DNA from: Vitrella brassicaformis
Lineage: Eukaryota > Sar > Vitrellaceae
Direction of reading: 5' to 3'
Assembly (NCBI GenBank): GCA_001179505.1
Contig: CDMY01000255.1
Span: forward strand, 441,962 to 505,961
Length of the DNA: 64,000 bases
Shown here piece after piece: positions 22,554 to 34,636 of this stretch. Position 1 is the stretch's first letter, and each line of letters begins with the position of its first letter. Under the pieces are notes generated by a model. That model searched no databases. It was not told where the DNA came from and worked only from the letters and a program-made list of their open reading frames with translations. Both the position numbers and the translations under genes were made by a program.

Positions 22554-24751
22554 ATAAACAGCGGTCGGAGAGAGGCGTGGCTTGTCTAAGACACTGAGTG
22601 TATTGCGTGTGGGTGGGTGGCTGCGTGGATGGGATGGGGCGATCTGTATGTGTCGTTTGTCAAGTGAGACCGTGACTGACTTGACAGAGTCGGCCGGGGC
22701 GGGGCCTGTCTGTATGTCGGTCTGCCTGTCTGTGTGTCTGTGTGTATGCCTGTGTGTCTGTATGTCTGTATGTATGCCTGTCTGCGCGGACTCTCATTCA
22801 TCTGCATCGTACGTATCGCTATGTATCGCTTCTTAATTGCTTCTTCCATCCACTGGGGCGTCTCGTTTTTGGTTCTTCCTTCGTGTGATGATGATGGGTG
22901 TGGTGTGTGTCGAGCGACCGACACACTGGGGGCTGAGCGTTGGCCGTCGGAACGGCATTGCGGGGCGCGGTGATGCCACCGAGATATTGGTGTGTGTGAA
23001 TGGTTGGTTGCGTTTTGGCTGCGTGTGTGTGGGGCGGGCTGGGCTGGGCTGGTGAGACAGACGGTCGGTCGTATGTGTTCATTCGCATCTGAGCGGATCG
23101 GATGGACAGACAGTACAAAGATATTTATTTATTTATCGTTCGTATGAACGTACCTACAGCATTGCACTCATGGGATGGAGTGTGTAATCATCGCCACAAC
23201 CAATCCACTCCAATCGATGTCCAGTTGTCTGTCCATTTACTTACAGATAAAGTTGGCTACCTAGTCCCCTCCCTCCCTCTACACCCACCCACAACACCCC
23301 CAGCTAGCTACACTACCGCCTTACCGCCTGCGTGCCTCCTCTGCTGCCTACCTGCAGTGCCTGCCTCGCTAACACGATGTCCAAAATCGGCACGGCTTCG
23401 CTCACTCTACTCCGCTGACTCGACTGACTGCTATGACTTTTCTACGCGAGAAGACCACTTCCTCCCTCACCAATGGCTGGTTGGTTACCCATGTGTTTGT
23501 TGTACAGGACTCCTTGGCGGACACCACACACACCACAGACACGCAAGCGCCCCTCACTCAACTCACCACAGCCGACACGCCGGGAACAGCATGCAAAACG
23601 GGCAGAGGGACGGGACGGGACGGGCGGATGGATGCGATGCGATGCGATTCACACACATGGATGGATGGATGGATCAACGGGTGTGTATGGTATGAAGGAA
23701 GGCACGACTCAATGAATGAATGAATCTAGATAGGTGCGGGATTTCTCAAATCGACGGGAGAAAGCACGAGAAGAAAGGCATCAGTAAAAATGCCACACAC
23801 ACACACGAACACACACATTCACACACAGAGGGAGAGAGAGAGTCTCTTGTTATGCATCATTACGTACGTACGTATCGGTGTGTGTATGTCAAGTACCAAT
23901 TCCCCTCCCCCCCCCCCCCAACATGTTTGGGAGGGTCGGTCGGGACGCAGAGCGACAGCATCACGTCGGCTCGGCCCGCACGACAAAAAGCATCAAGCAG
24001 GGTCGCAAAGTGAGCCAACCCACTGTCCTGTCCTGTCTTTCCTGTCTTGTCAGTCGACTGTGTGTATGTCTACTGTACGCCGGTGTGTCTGTCTGCCTAG
24101 AGGAAAACCCGCCGACCCCGCCAACCTCCTTGCCTATATCTGTTTGTAGTAGTACACTTCATTCGGGACACTCACATACATACAATGATGGATGGTCCTG
24201 CCTGCCTGCGCTATGTAATCAATGCCGTGCTGTGCGCGACGTAAGAGCTGCCCGCATGACGGCCTCAAAACTGCAGACCAACTCACTCAGTCAATCAGTC
24301 AGTCACTCAGTCAGTCACGTACGTTGTGCTACATCCCTCGCCCACCCCACCACGGAACTCACCCCCCTTACAAGAAACGGCTTCCCGCTTGTTCCATCAA
24401 GATAGATAAATAGATAGATAGTCGGCCAACAGCGTCCGTCCGTCACGTACGCGTGGATCGGATCCACACACACATACATTCTCACCGTACGTACCGTCCA
24501 TAGAAAACCATTGCATGACATGACATGCAACCAGGTAGATAGAGAAATAGAGACAGAATAGGGTAGGATGGATAGGATTGTGTGTATGGTATGGTACACT
24601 CACTGATCATCCGTCTGAGAGTGGCGCAAGCAGGCAATCAATCACGGGGCGGGCCAGGGCAGATGGAGAGTCCCTAGCCAGCTTAAATCTCCCTACCGTC
24701 TGCGATCTCATTTCTACGTCCTCCCTGCCGCCCAATAAATAGCCATGACGT

Positions 24752-24787
<36 letters not shown>

Positions 24788-25030
24788 TACGCATTTGTAT
24801 GTATAACCCTTCCTACCGCCCCTCCCGATTCCCGCAGATCCCTCCCGCCCTCCACTGCTAACCTCCTGTAATGCTACCACACGCACTCACGCCACCTAGA
24901 CCCCTCCCGCCCTCCCCCTCCCAGACAGACAGACAGACAGACAGAACGGCCGCCGCAGAACGCCAAAAAAGTCGTGTCAGGCCAGGTGGTTGAGTGTCTA
25001 TACTCCATTCATTCATCATGGATGTGTCAG
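22554..25030. other. Convergent spacer of about 2.5 kb with microsatellites
   Basis: Between the 3' ends of the ZIP and KEN-protein genes. It holds TG/TCTG-rich DNA near 22700-22785, a C run near 23907-23918, (CA)n at about 24752-24784, and many CAGT/GGAT repeats. Open frames are low-complexity and carry no recognisable domain. No RNA gene could be supported. Confidence 0.55.
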
Positions 25031-28000
25031 TCAGGGGACTAGATAGGGGCCCTCAAATGCTCGCCGCACTTTGCTGAACGCCGACGCCGCATAGAAAATC
25101 TGGACGTACACGCAAAGCAAAGCGCCAACTAATGCGCGCGTCCTTCCTCGCCCCCTGGTCTTTGTGTCCGATAGATACGTACCTCTGCGAGTTGAGTGTT
25201 TGAGTTGACCACGTCGAATAGCAGTGGCAGCAGCCCCTTGCTGACTACCTCCACCTGCCGACACAGCAGCTCCTCCTTCATGCTCAACACCTCCATTGTC
25301 AGACCACTGTCACTGTCTCCGTCGCCCATGGCCCGCGGCGATCTTCCCAGGTCGGCCAGCACGGCCTGCAGGTCCGCCTGGGCACTACTCATACAAATCT
25401 CCCACCACCGGCTGCGCAGCTTGCGCACAAAACGGAGAAAGTCTCTCAGGTGGGGGCCGAAGGTTGTCGTCGTGGAGGCCTTCTTGGCTGTCTTCTGGCT
25501 CTGGATGAAGAGCACGGTGCGGTAGAGGTGCTGGCTCACCACCTGCCGCCAGTCGAGGGGCATGACGCCACCCCCGCCGTCACAGCTGTCGTCCACTCGC
25601 TCCCGCACTTGCCGCAGCACGTCGCTTTGTGGCCTCGCCGCCCGCCCAGCACTGGACGCACTGGACGCCGTCGCTGATGTGGCAGCCATGTCTTTGTAGA
25701 GGACGGTGTAGACATACTCGAGGCAGTCCAGCCGCGTGACACAGGGCCAGAAAAGGGGATGGTGCCGGCAGAGCTCGACAGGTGGTACAGCTCCGCTCCT
25801 CCGCCGCTTTTGCGTGTCGAGTTTGGGGGATGCGACGGTGCTGTGGTAGACGGCGTCAGGGGCCACCATGATATCGGTGGGTGAGCGGGACATGGTGAAG
25901 CCGCCAGCGGACACGGGTGAGGCCGTCGAGTGGTGGAGGAAGAGGCCGGTGCCAAGGGGAGTGGTGGCGCCCGTGCCGCTCTGCATGTCCATCGGGCCCG
26001 CCATGTCTGATAGATGTGTGAAGGGCGGGAGGCCGAGCAGCACCGCAATCAGCTGGTAGGCGAGCGGGCTGTACTCCCCGATGCACCGCAGCACCAGCCA
26101 CGAGGGCCCCCCGTCTTCTGCGGTCCGCGCCAGAGCATCGACGGTGATGCGGCCACCCCCAGTCAGGCAGTAGACGAGCAGACACCCCAGCTGCTCTGCC
26201 GTGGAGGATGGCCATTCGTCTTTCGCCTCGTCGAGTGAGAAGATGTCCAGTCGCGGGCTGAGGGCAGCATCGCCGTTGCCGTCTACTGTTGCTGCGGCCA
26301 TAAGGACGTTGTCGATGGTCATGGACCTCTGCAGTCGCTTCACCACCCCCTCCCACTCCTCATTCCTGAATGCCTCTCTCGTGGCCTCCCGCCGCAGACA
26401 CTCCACCTCGCATGCCATGTCCATCAGGTCAGCCAGGAGGCTTCTGGTGTGTGGTGTGAGCTTCATGAGGCCCCTCACGCCGGCCTCCGCACACGCCCGT
26501 CTGAGTGAGGGGGGCAGTGCTGCTGCCGTCCTCTGGCGGCCGAGTGTTGGCGACTCTGCCCATGCACCGGTGCTGGTTGCCGGCGCAGATGAGTGAAGCT
26601 CGTCGGCTGGATGCTGCTGGAAGTGGTTGTCATGGCTGGCGGATTCAGGGCAAGGGAGTCCATCGCGGTCGATGTGCCACTCCCACAGGGCGTCGCAAAA
26701 GCACGTGAGCTTAGAGCCCTCGGGAGGCCCCCGGCAGCCCTCGATGAGGGTCTGGAGTGATGCCCGTGGAGGCGGGGTGAGACACAGCATGAGGGATGAA
26801 TCGGGCGTCGGGCAGCTGGCAAGGTCCGTCGCTCTGCCTTGTGGCAGAACGGATGACGACGCCACTCGTGGGGCGATGGACGGGTGGAAGGACAGAGACA
26901 CACATCGCAACGTGTGCCGGCCGTCCAACACCTGCTGCTGGCAGTGGAGTGAGTAGAGCTTGAGGAGGTCCTCTCCGAGCTGATAGTCTGCCAGTGCCCC
27001 GACTCGCACCGCACAGGGGACGCCCACCGTGGCGCGCCCGATGCCGCAGGGCAGCTCCACTTGCCCGAGGTGAAAGCCGTCCTTGAGATAGCGGACCCGG
27101 GACACTTGGACGCAGCTCGTTGAGGATGAATCTGTGCGGCAAGGAAACAAATAGAAATGGATATATCTCTCTCTTGTCCATGTCCATGCATACCTTGTTG
27201 GCCTGGACTGACAGTGTATCTCTCCTCCGCCCATGAACCGCTCGCCCCTTCCACCGCTCCCATCAGCGGTGGCCTAGGTGGCGTGGCCTCAGTCTCCTCC
27301 CGCGCGGCATAGCCACGTGCAGACGAGGGCGTGGAGAACGACGACGTCGACGTGCCGAGCCGCATGCCCATCGACCCGGATGCGGGCCCCATCCACTGCA
27401 CCGTCTGGGCGCTGTCGAACCCCTCCACAGTCCCAACTGATGACGATCGTGGAAAAAGAGATGGCGATGAGTCTTCAGCACGATCCGAATCAGCCGCAGG
27501 TGATATGGCTGGGGACGCAATGACGAGTCGCAGCGGCTGCGGACGGCGTGTCGGGTGGACGTGGTGCGAGAGGAATGCTGCCGCCTCTTCACAGAGGTCG
27601 GCGGGACGTAGCCGCGCCCTCACTCGACGCGTCTTGTCCGCGCAGCTACCGATGAAGCCCTCATCCTCAGTCGGCTCCCACGTCATATCCACGCCGCCCT
27701 TCTGGCTTGCGGAGCTGCTGCCAGCGTCCACGCGCAGGATGGCCGTCTTCCACGTGTCGAGGACCGACTTGCCCGGCAGATTGGTCGCGGCCTGCCAGCT
27801 GGGAAGAAATGACGCCATGGCTTTCGGCACAGACGGCGGCAGGGCGGCCGACAGGTTACTGAGGCTCTCCGAAACACAGACGTGGATGATGAAGAGGCTC
27901 CGGTCGTCCAGGCCGTCAAGCTGACATACAAACCACCCAACAGGAAGGCAGACGGTGAGCAAGCGTTCTCTGGTGTTTCCACGGCACACTTACATGTATG

Positions 28001-28611
28001 GTTTGGTACTCCTGGAGGCTCTCAGCCAGGTGACCGCCACTTGTGTGTAGATGCACCTGAACACGCGGAGAACACACATCAGCCTCGCATGACTGAGTTG
28101 CCTTCCCTATCTCCCCCGCTCGTACCAGCACGACTTGGTCACCGCGCCTCTTGTCATGGTTTTGCTTGGTGGGCTGCCCCTTGAGCCGCTGCGGCGTGCC
28201 GATCCACATGCCCCTCTCAGCCTCCACAAACCTCTCCCACGATCCATGTCCGCAGGCCAGGAACAAATCAAACCTGTCTGCCATGAACGACAGCTCAGCG
28301 GGCAGGCACGACGACGGAGCCAACGACAGACGGACAGGCACCAGGGAGTTGTCCAACAGCAGCACTGCCTGCACACACCACACCATTACACACAGCGAAG
28401 CGAATGCAATGCATCCATGTGTTGGTGCGGTGTGTGTATCAATGTCAATCCGTACTTTGGGCATGTCGATGGCTTGGCACAGGCTGGCAACCGTCGCGAA
28501 TGCATGGGAGAGGGAGTGTGCTTGCACAAACACGGCCGGGGCGGCTGCAAGAGATGGGGACTGATCCACCATGCCCTCGACCTCACCAAACACCCTGCGC
28601 ACCACACCCAT
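25031..28611 (-). CDS. Pseudokinase with C-terminal KEN (IRE1/RNase L-like) domain
   Basis: The long exon at 25178-27130 and upstream exons read as a badly degraded kinase followed by a KEN domain. Kinase traces: LFIIHVCVSESLSNL (hinge-like), QRSMTIDNVLMA where HRDLKxxN is expected (catalytic Asp replaced by Ser, Lys by Thr, Asn kept), LDIFSLDEAK at the DFG position, and LGCLLVYCLTGGGRI (helix F). Next comes HHPLFWPCVTRLDCLEY, the kinase/KEN junction of IRE1 (HPxFW), DWRQVVSQHLY and LRDFLRFVRKLRSRWWEI, which matches the KEN core. The RNase residues corresponding to human IRE1 N906 and H910 are K and R here, so nuclease activity is doubtful. The last exon ends FEGPYLVP, stop 25031-25033. No membrane segment or sensor domain is seen. 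If it is a separate gene, ATGs at 28611, 28653 or 28701 are possible; it may instead be the 3' half of the CCCH gene. Confidence 0.55.
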
Positions 28612-28669
28612 CACATCCGGCCGTCCGTCCGTCCATGTGTGCCCCCCACTCATACGTGGCTGATATATG

Positions 28670-31600
28670 CTACCTTCTCTGCTGTGTCTCGGCGCTGGCA
28701 TCTGTTACTTCGGCCTGTGGACTCTGTGCGAGTGAGAACATGCCAAAACCGCCAGACGGACCGAACAGCTGACCCTGATCACACAGTCATCAACACAGTC
28801 ATCAGCACAGAATCAATACACAGCGGCCGGCCGCAGCTCACCGTTGATTGTTTCCTGCTGCTGTCTTCTCCTCCATCTGCTGATGCGGCGCTTCGCGTGG
28901 CACGACCCGAAGCAATGCCGTGGTGGTCGTGCTGATGGGACCCCATGGGGCTGACGGACGAAGCGCCATCGGCCGCCGCTGTCGCCAGAGACCTCAACAG
29001 CCCCGCTGATGTGTGGTCGCCCTGGCCAGCATGAAGGTGCTGCATCGGTGTCAGCGAGAACAGAGATGAGCTCGCCTCTGATATGCCATGACACACACGA
29101 AAACAGACGACGGATCACATGAAGCGCCCGTGGTATCAACGCGCCTCTTGGTTCCTTCTCATCTCACCTTCAGCCATGTTGTTGTGACTGGCAGTATCGT
29201 CGCCCTTGGCCTCCTCCGTGGCGGGCCTTTGCGGGAAGCTGTGGCTGGGGTGGATTGCCGGCGCTGGCAGCGCAGCCAAGTCTGCACCGTCACCCGGTAC
29301 GTCGGCAGGGGTGGGTTGTGCGCTCAGCACAGCACTGTGGCTCGACCCTTGGCGCTTCGGCGCTGATGGAGACGTCGAGGGGATGGGCGCCCATGTGGAC
29401 AGCGTGCTCTTGGTGCTGGACCCACCGCCGCCCCCTTCCCTGTTGCCATTTGCCATGGGAGACTCCACCAACGACACAGGCTCCATCTCTGCGATCTTGA
29501 GTCTGCTGGGCGGGGCCCACAGCTGCTTCTCAGACTTGCCCCAGATGTTGAGCAGGTCCTGCGGCACCGCTGCCCGCGTGATGCCCATGGGCGTGCCGTG
29601 CCGACCGCTGCTCGCCGTCTTGGGGCTCACCGCACCCAGCCTCGTTGCGTCACCGGGAACTGGTGGTGCTGGTGATGACGAAGGCGTGCCCACAGACGGT
29701 CGTTCGGTGAGGTGGTAGAGACGGGGGGCGGCATCGCTGGTGTCGCGGAGGGGCGTGTCGTCCTGCATGTGGATGTGGGGCCCTCTCCCAACATGCGATG
29801 TGTCATGGGGCGGTGCGATGAAGTGTTGCTGGGTTTGTCTTGGCCGCACGTCGGCGATGGTGAGGGATGAGTGCGGAGCTCTCATCGGTGAGAAGGCGTC
29901 CGTGTCGGTGTGGGATCGGGCAAACGTGTGGCTGGGGGAGTCCCTGGGCGTGAGGGGTGTGGGTCTCCATGCAGAGGGTGGCGGAGGGCCTGGTGGAGGG
30001 GGCGGCCTGCCACTGCCAGTGACGCTCTCAAATGGCACTGGCGGTGGGGGCGGGGGNNNNNNNNNNNNNNNNNNNNNNNNNNNNNNNNNNNNNNNNNNNN
30101 NNNNNNNNNNNNNNNNNNNNNNNNNNNNNNNNNNNNNNNNNNNNNNNNNNNNNNNNNNNNNNNNNNNNNNNNNNNNNNNNNNNNNNNNNNNNNNNNNNNN
30201 NNNNNNNNNNNNNNNNNNNNNNNNNNNNNNNNNNNNNNNNNNNNNNNNNNNNNNNNNNNNNNNNNNNNNNNNNNNNNNNNNNNNNNNNNNNNNNNNNNNN
30301 NNNNNNNNNNNNNNNNNNNNNNNNNNNNNNNNNNNNNNNNNNNNNNNNNNNNNNNNGGGGGGGGGGGGGGGGGGGGGGGGGTGGTGGCAGGACGCCTCCG
30401 TGATGCTGCGGTGTGTGCGCGGGGGCGGGGATCATGGAGTCCTCTCGCCGCACTGGGCTGCGGACGATGCAACTCAGAATGGGCGACCCAGTCTCACCCC
30501 TGCATTCACGCATACAGCCAGCCACAACAAGGATGGACATGTCTTGTGTGGACTTCTGCATGCATTCGTTACCGTATAGAGGGCGATGGCTGTGTGATGT
30601 TTTCGGGGTCCTCCAGGTTGAAGAGGATGGGCTTCGTCACGTGCGTCTGCAGTTTGTCGATCGATGCGAGTGGTTTGGTGTAGTCGAAGTTGGTGGCGGG
30701 CGGGTAGCGCTTCTGAGACGCGTCGTGGTAGAACGCACACAAATCACCGCGCGGGCACCACCCTGACACAAGAATAAAGACAATGGGAGAAGTGGGCGAG
30801 TTGGATAGTCAGTCGATGCATGGCTGGCTGGACGGATCGATACCGTTGGCCTTCCAGTCGGCGCACGGCATGACCTTGTAGTAGCTGGGGTGGTACAGCT
30901 GCTCCTTGCTCCCGTGCGCATACTGGCAGTAAAACCTGCAGCACACAGAAACGCATAGCTCATCGATTAATGTGTCAGTGACACGCTGCCTGGCATAGAC
31001 ACATACCCCTTGTTAGGGCATCTCTGTTCGTAGTCGAGGGCGTGCGCGTGTTTGTCCTTGTCCTTCTCCCAGTACGGACACGGTTCAGAGCCATAACTAA
31101 ACACACGACATGACATGATGCAATGCACGCGGTACGGTGTTCATGCCATGCGGTGGTGTGTGGGTGCAGTGCAGTGCAGGTCGGTGCGGTGCGGTGGGTA
31201 CCCTACCCCAGCTCAGGTGTCCGTCTGAAGTCTTGGTATGTGTGTGCGTACACGCAGCTGTGCCAGTCGTGCTGGATGCCGTACGGACACCACTTGGTCT
31301 TGAACTTGGACATAAAAAAGTCGGCCTGACCATACATACGCACACGGGCGAACAGGAGTTGGGTGTGGTGTGTTTGTTGGTGTGTGCGGTGGGTGTGGCG
31401 AGAACACACCGTTCGTTCGGACTCTTCCTCGGGGCTGAATATTGGGCATCGGATCTCCTCACGGCTGTGGGCAAACGCACAAAACTTCCCACGCTGACAG
31501 CGCTGCACACGCACAACACACATTTTCACTCCCCTGTGGATTGGTCGGCCCAGTGTGGTCTGTGTGGTCTGTGTGGTCTGTTTACTTACCGACACGTCGG

Positions 31601-34188
31601 GGTACGTCGCGCAGAATCTCTGTTTGTAGACCTCAGGGTGGTAGAGCAGCTCCAGACGATTGTGACACTTATCGCACGCGTCGCCCTTCTTGCACGCGAG
31701 GCTCTGTAGCTCCAGGTCAAAATGGTCCTCACACGGCTCAGCCTTGTACTGTCCAAATGGCGGCCTCCGTCTGTCTCGCAGGTTGTGGTAGAACGGGCAT
31801 ATCTTCCTGTCGTGCGCGTGGGCCTTGTTCCGACACGGCTGCGTCTTGAAGTGAGCAAAAGAGAAGTCGGCAGCTGCACTCGCACCCTTGACTGCCAGGG
31901 CATCCTGCGTAGTCCCCTGTGTGCGGGTGGACGGCGGGGGACTCCTGTCGCTGCGCGCGTTCGCGCGATTCGCCGCACCGCTCAAGATCAAATGCGAGTA
32001 GCGAGACTGCACGCACCAAAGGCCACCCAGTGGACACACACGTGTGGACGAAATGTCATCAGCTGCACATGTCATGTGGTTGTTTGCTGAAAGTTACCTG
32101 TGCGAATCGTCTGAGCTCGTGTTCCTCGTGTGCGAAGCAGCAGATTTGCTTCCTGCAGTCCTTGGAGTTGCAGAGGCGCGTCTTGTACTTGGCCGGGTGG
32201 TAAGAGATCTCGTCCTTCGAATGCGCAAACGGACACGACAGACCTCTGACGGTTAGAGACGACCAACACAAACAGAGAGGACAGCAATCAGTGAGAGACG
32301 AGTGAGTGCGTTTGTCGGTCGTTGAATGTGTTGGTTGCGTGACTGACTGACTCACCTCGGGCAGTTGTTTGGGTGGTTGATGAACTCGCACTGGATGTCC
32401 CAGTAGGCCAGACGCTTCGACTCAGTGATGGGACGACGACCTGACGCACACACATGGGTGGGTGGGTGCCACGCATGACATGACGCTCAGTGCACTTGGT
32501 GCGTACGTTTCTGCGAGTCAAAATGGAAGTCGAAGCACACCATTGGCTTGTGGGCGGGACAGTGACCCTGACCGAACCGAGGACTGATGAATGGACAAAC
32601 AATCAAACAATCAAACAACCAGGCAAACAGGGAAACAAGAAAGCAGAAGCAGTGAGTGAGTGACTCACAAGCGATCACATGTGCGACTGTCTCGCTGTGC
32701 TTCGTTCACTGACTGCCTGATTGTCTGTCTGACTGACCATTTCCTGGTGTGGCAGTTGAACATGAAGTGCATGTGCTCCTCGTTCTCTCCCAACTCACGG
32801 AACATCGGCAGCTCGGGTCCCTGGCCCTCTGGCATCTCAACCCTACCCCCAATCCCAATCCCAACCACCACACCGGACCGACCTGCACCCTCACCACCAC
32901 GCCGACTGCCCCGCGGCGACCCATCGTCTGACGCCGCCCTCTGGCCCTCACCTTGACGCACCATCGGTGAAGGATTGCTGCTCCCACCGGTGGTCTGTGT
33001 CACTGTGGTGGCTGCCTGCTGCTGCTGCTGCTGCTGCTGGTGACTGCCCGGTTGTTGCTGTTGCTGCTGCATGATGGTGTTGATGGCTTGTTGCAGCTGC
33101 AGCAGCTGGTACTGCTGCAAAGAGGCGTTGCCGACCCCGCCATTGGACACCTGCTGCACTGACGGCGATGGAGAGGGCGAGGGCGACAGACGGTTGAGCA
33201 GCCCCAGGCTCGCCGCCTGGTTCTGCAGCAGGGAGAGCGCATTGGGAGTGGCGGGCTGCGGCTGCTTCGGGTGCTGCTGTTGCTGCTGCTGCTGCTGCAT
33301 CCGCCTGAGCGCACCGGCAAGGTTGACCAGATCAGCAGTGGTGTCGTCCGACGACGACAGTGCGGCGTCAGATGCGGCGGCAGTGGGGGTCTTGGACACG
33401 GGCCGCTGCTGCCGCTGCTGTGGCGTGATGTCGGTCTTGTGATCGTGCAGCCGCTGCACCGTCGCCCCTCGATGGTTGGCGAAGAGGACGTCCCCATACG
33501 ACTGCGGCCGTGTGAGGTCATTGGCGCTCCTGTGCGGGGTGCCAATCGCTTCAGTGCTCTGCGGTGAGATGTCGGTGAACCGCTCGCCGATGATGTCCTT
33601 GGGAGACGATTCGGCCTCAATCGATGGTGCTCTGGGGGTGGTCTGAGGGCCATGCGGTTGGGGCCTGAAGGCGGCCTGGTGGAGGGGAGTGGCAGAGGGA
33701 GTGACGGACTCCCTCGATGTGGCCGGCACTTGCTGTTGCTGTTGCGTCAGCTGCACGAGGGCTGCGGCCACATGGGTCGGGAGCTGAGATAACACAGCCG
33801 CCGAGGGGGGAGGGATGGGGCCGACCAAGGACGCGCCGTCAGCAGCAGCCCCACCAGATGATAACACGGTTGAGGCCTGCCCTGGCGCCAGCGATGAGTG
33901 TCCGTTGGGCAGGGTGCCGATGGGTCGACTTGGCTCGTGGGGCGAGATGCTCGTGTGGTTCATGAGGGACGCGGGGGAGGTCGATGTGCCCCCCACGAGG
34001 GACTGCTGGTGGGCGGCTGCCGAAGCGTGCGGCGTCATGAGGCCCGTGCGGGAGGAGGTCTCACGAAGTCGGTTGAGCTTGAGAGAATCCGAAAGCCGCA
34101 CCTCCCCTCCGTTCTGCCGCGCGTCGGCGTGTGGGTGCCTTGCCGTTGCTGCCTCAGAGAGGCCTCCTAGATGCTGGTCAGCACGCAT
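28670..34188 (-). CDS. Unkempt-like multi-CCCH zinc-finger RNA-binding protein
   Basis: The start ATG (34186-34188) is the first after an in-frame stop. About 480 residues of disordered, Gln-rich sequence come first (poly-Q near 33020-33075 and 33270-33297). Then about nine CCCH fingers follow across short exons, among them CPRGLSCPFAH, CRKQICCFAHEEHELR, ICPFYHNLRDRRRPPF, CQRGKFCAFAHSREEIR, CPNKGFYCQYAH and CPRGDLCAFYHDASQKRYPP. The spacing and linkers (YHPAKYKTRLC, YHPEVYKQRFC, FYHNLRDRRR) match the metazoan/plant Unkempt family, which binds U-rich mRNA; that family usually has six fingers, so this one looks expanded. After the fingers the frame enters a polyproline run that disappears into an assembly gap (30057-30356) and comes out of it still open (PPPPPPVPFESVTG), then a long disordered tail. 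It can stop at TAG 28670-28672 or splice on into the KEN region. Confidence 0.8.
30057..30356. other. Assembly gap (300 N)
   Basis: Exactly 300 N, a placeholder of unknown true length. It is flanked on one side by 24 G (30357-30380) and on the other by G-rich DNA. On the minus strand both flanks code for proline in an open frame, so the gap lies inside a polyproline-coding exon of the CCCH gene. Confidence 0.98.
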
Positions 34189-34636
34189 CAGCGCCACAAC
34201 GGATCGATGATGAATCTTGTTTGTGCTGCCCTTTCCGGCTGTCAGTGGCCTTCACCCGCCGGCCTCAGCCCCATGAAGGGCAGCCACATGGTCATGTGCC
34301 GCTGTTGCCTCCGAGACATGCCGGAGTGTGATGCTGCGCATGGGCTGCTTGCGGTGCCAGATCTCGACTCGCGCCTCTCTCACTTCGACCTGTGTGGCGT
34401 TCTGCTGCCACTCAACGCTGAAAACAGCCTGTTTTCCGGATCTTATCTGCGAGCTACTGAGTGGATCGACCGCGGCCAGGGGACAGAACCAAGCGGCAGC
34501 ATGACAATCGGGCATCACATGCATCTCACATTCACCGCCGAAAACACGCCACTTCAACGGAACCCATGCTGCCCTGCAGATCTATCCGCTATGCATCTTC
34601 CGTCTAGCTATCGACGTCTCCACCAGTGAGTGTGTG
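34189..34636. other. Spacer between two minus-strand genes with several inverted repeats
   Basis: Gene-free on the minus strand: 5' region of the CCCH gene and 3' end of the neurochondrin-like gene. A plus-strand frame of about 150 codons (34171-34629) has no recognisable domain. Short palindromes are dense: GCTGCCCTT/AAGGGCAGC (near 34227 and 34275), CACATG/CATGTG (34287-34300), CTCCG/CGGAG (near 34309-34326) and GAAAACAG/CTGTTTTC (near 34421-34437). Confidence 0.45.

Noticed and set aside
25178-27130. Active kinase or ordinary IRE1
   Set aside because: The HRD and DFG positions are not conserved and no transmembrane segment is visible, so it was called a pseudokinase with KEN domain.
34171-34629. 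Plus-strand gene of about 150 codons
   Set aside because: The frame covers a palindrome-rich spacer and overlaps the start of the CCCH gene; no domain, and no exon partner nearby.
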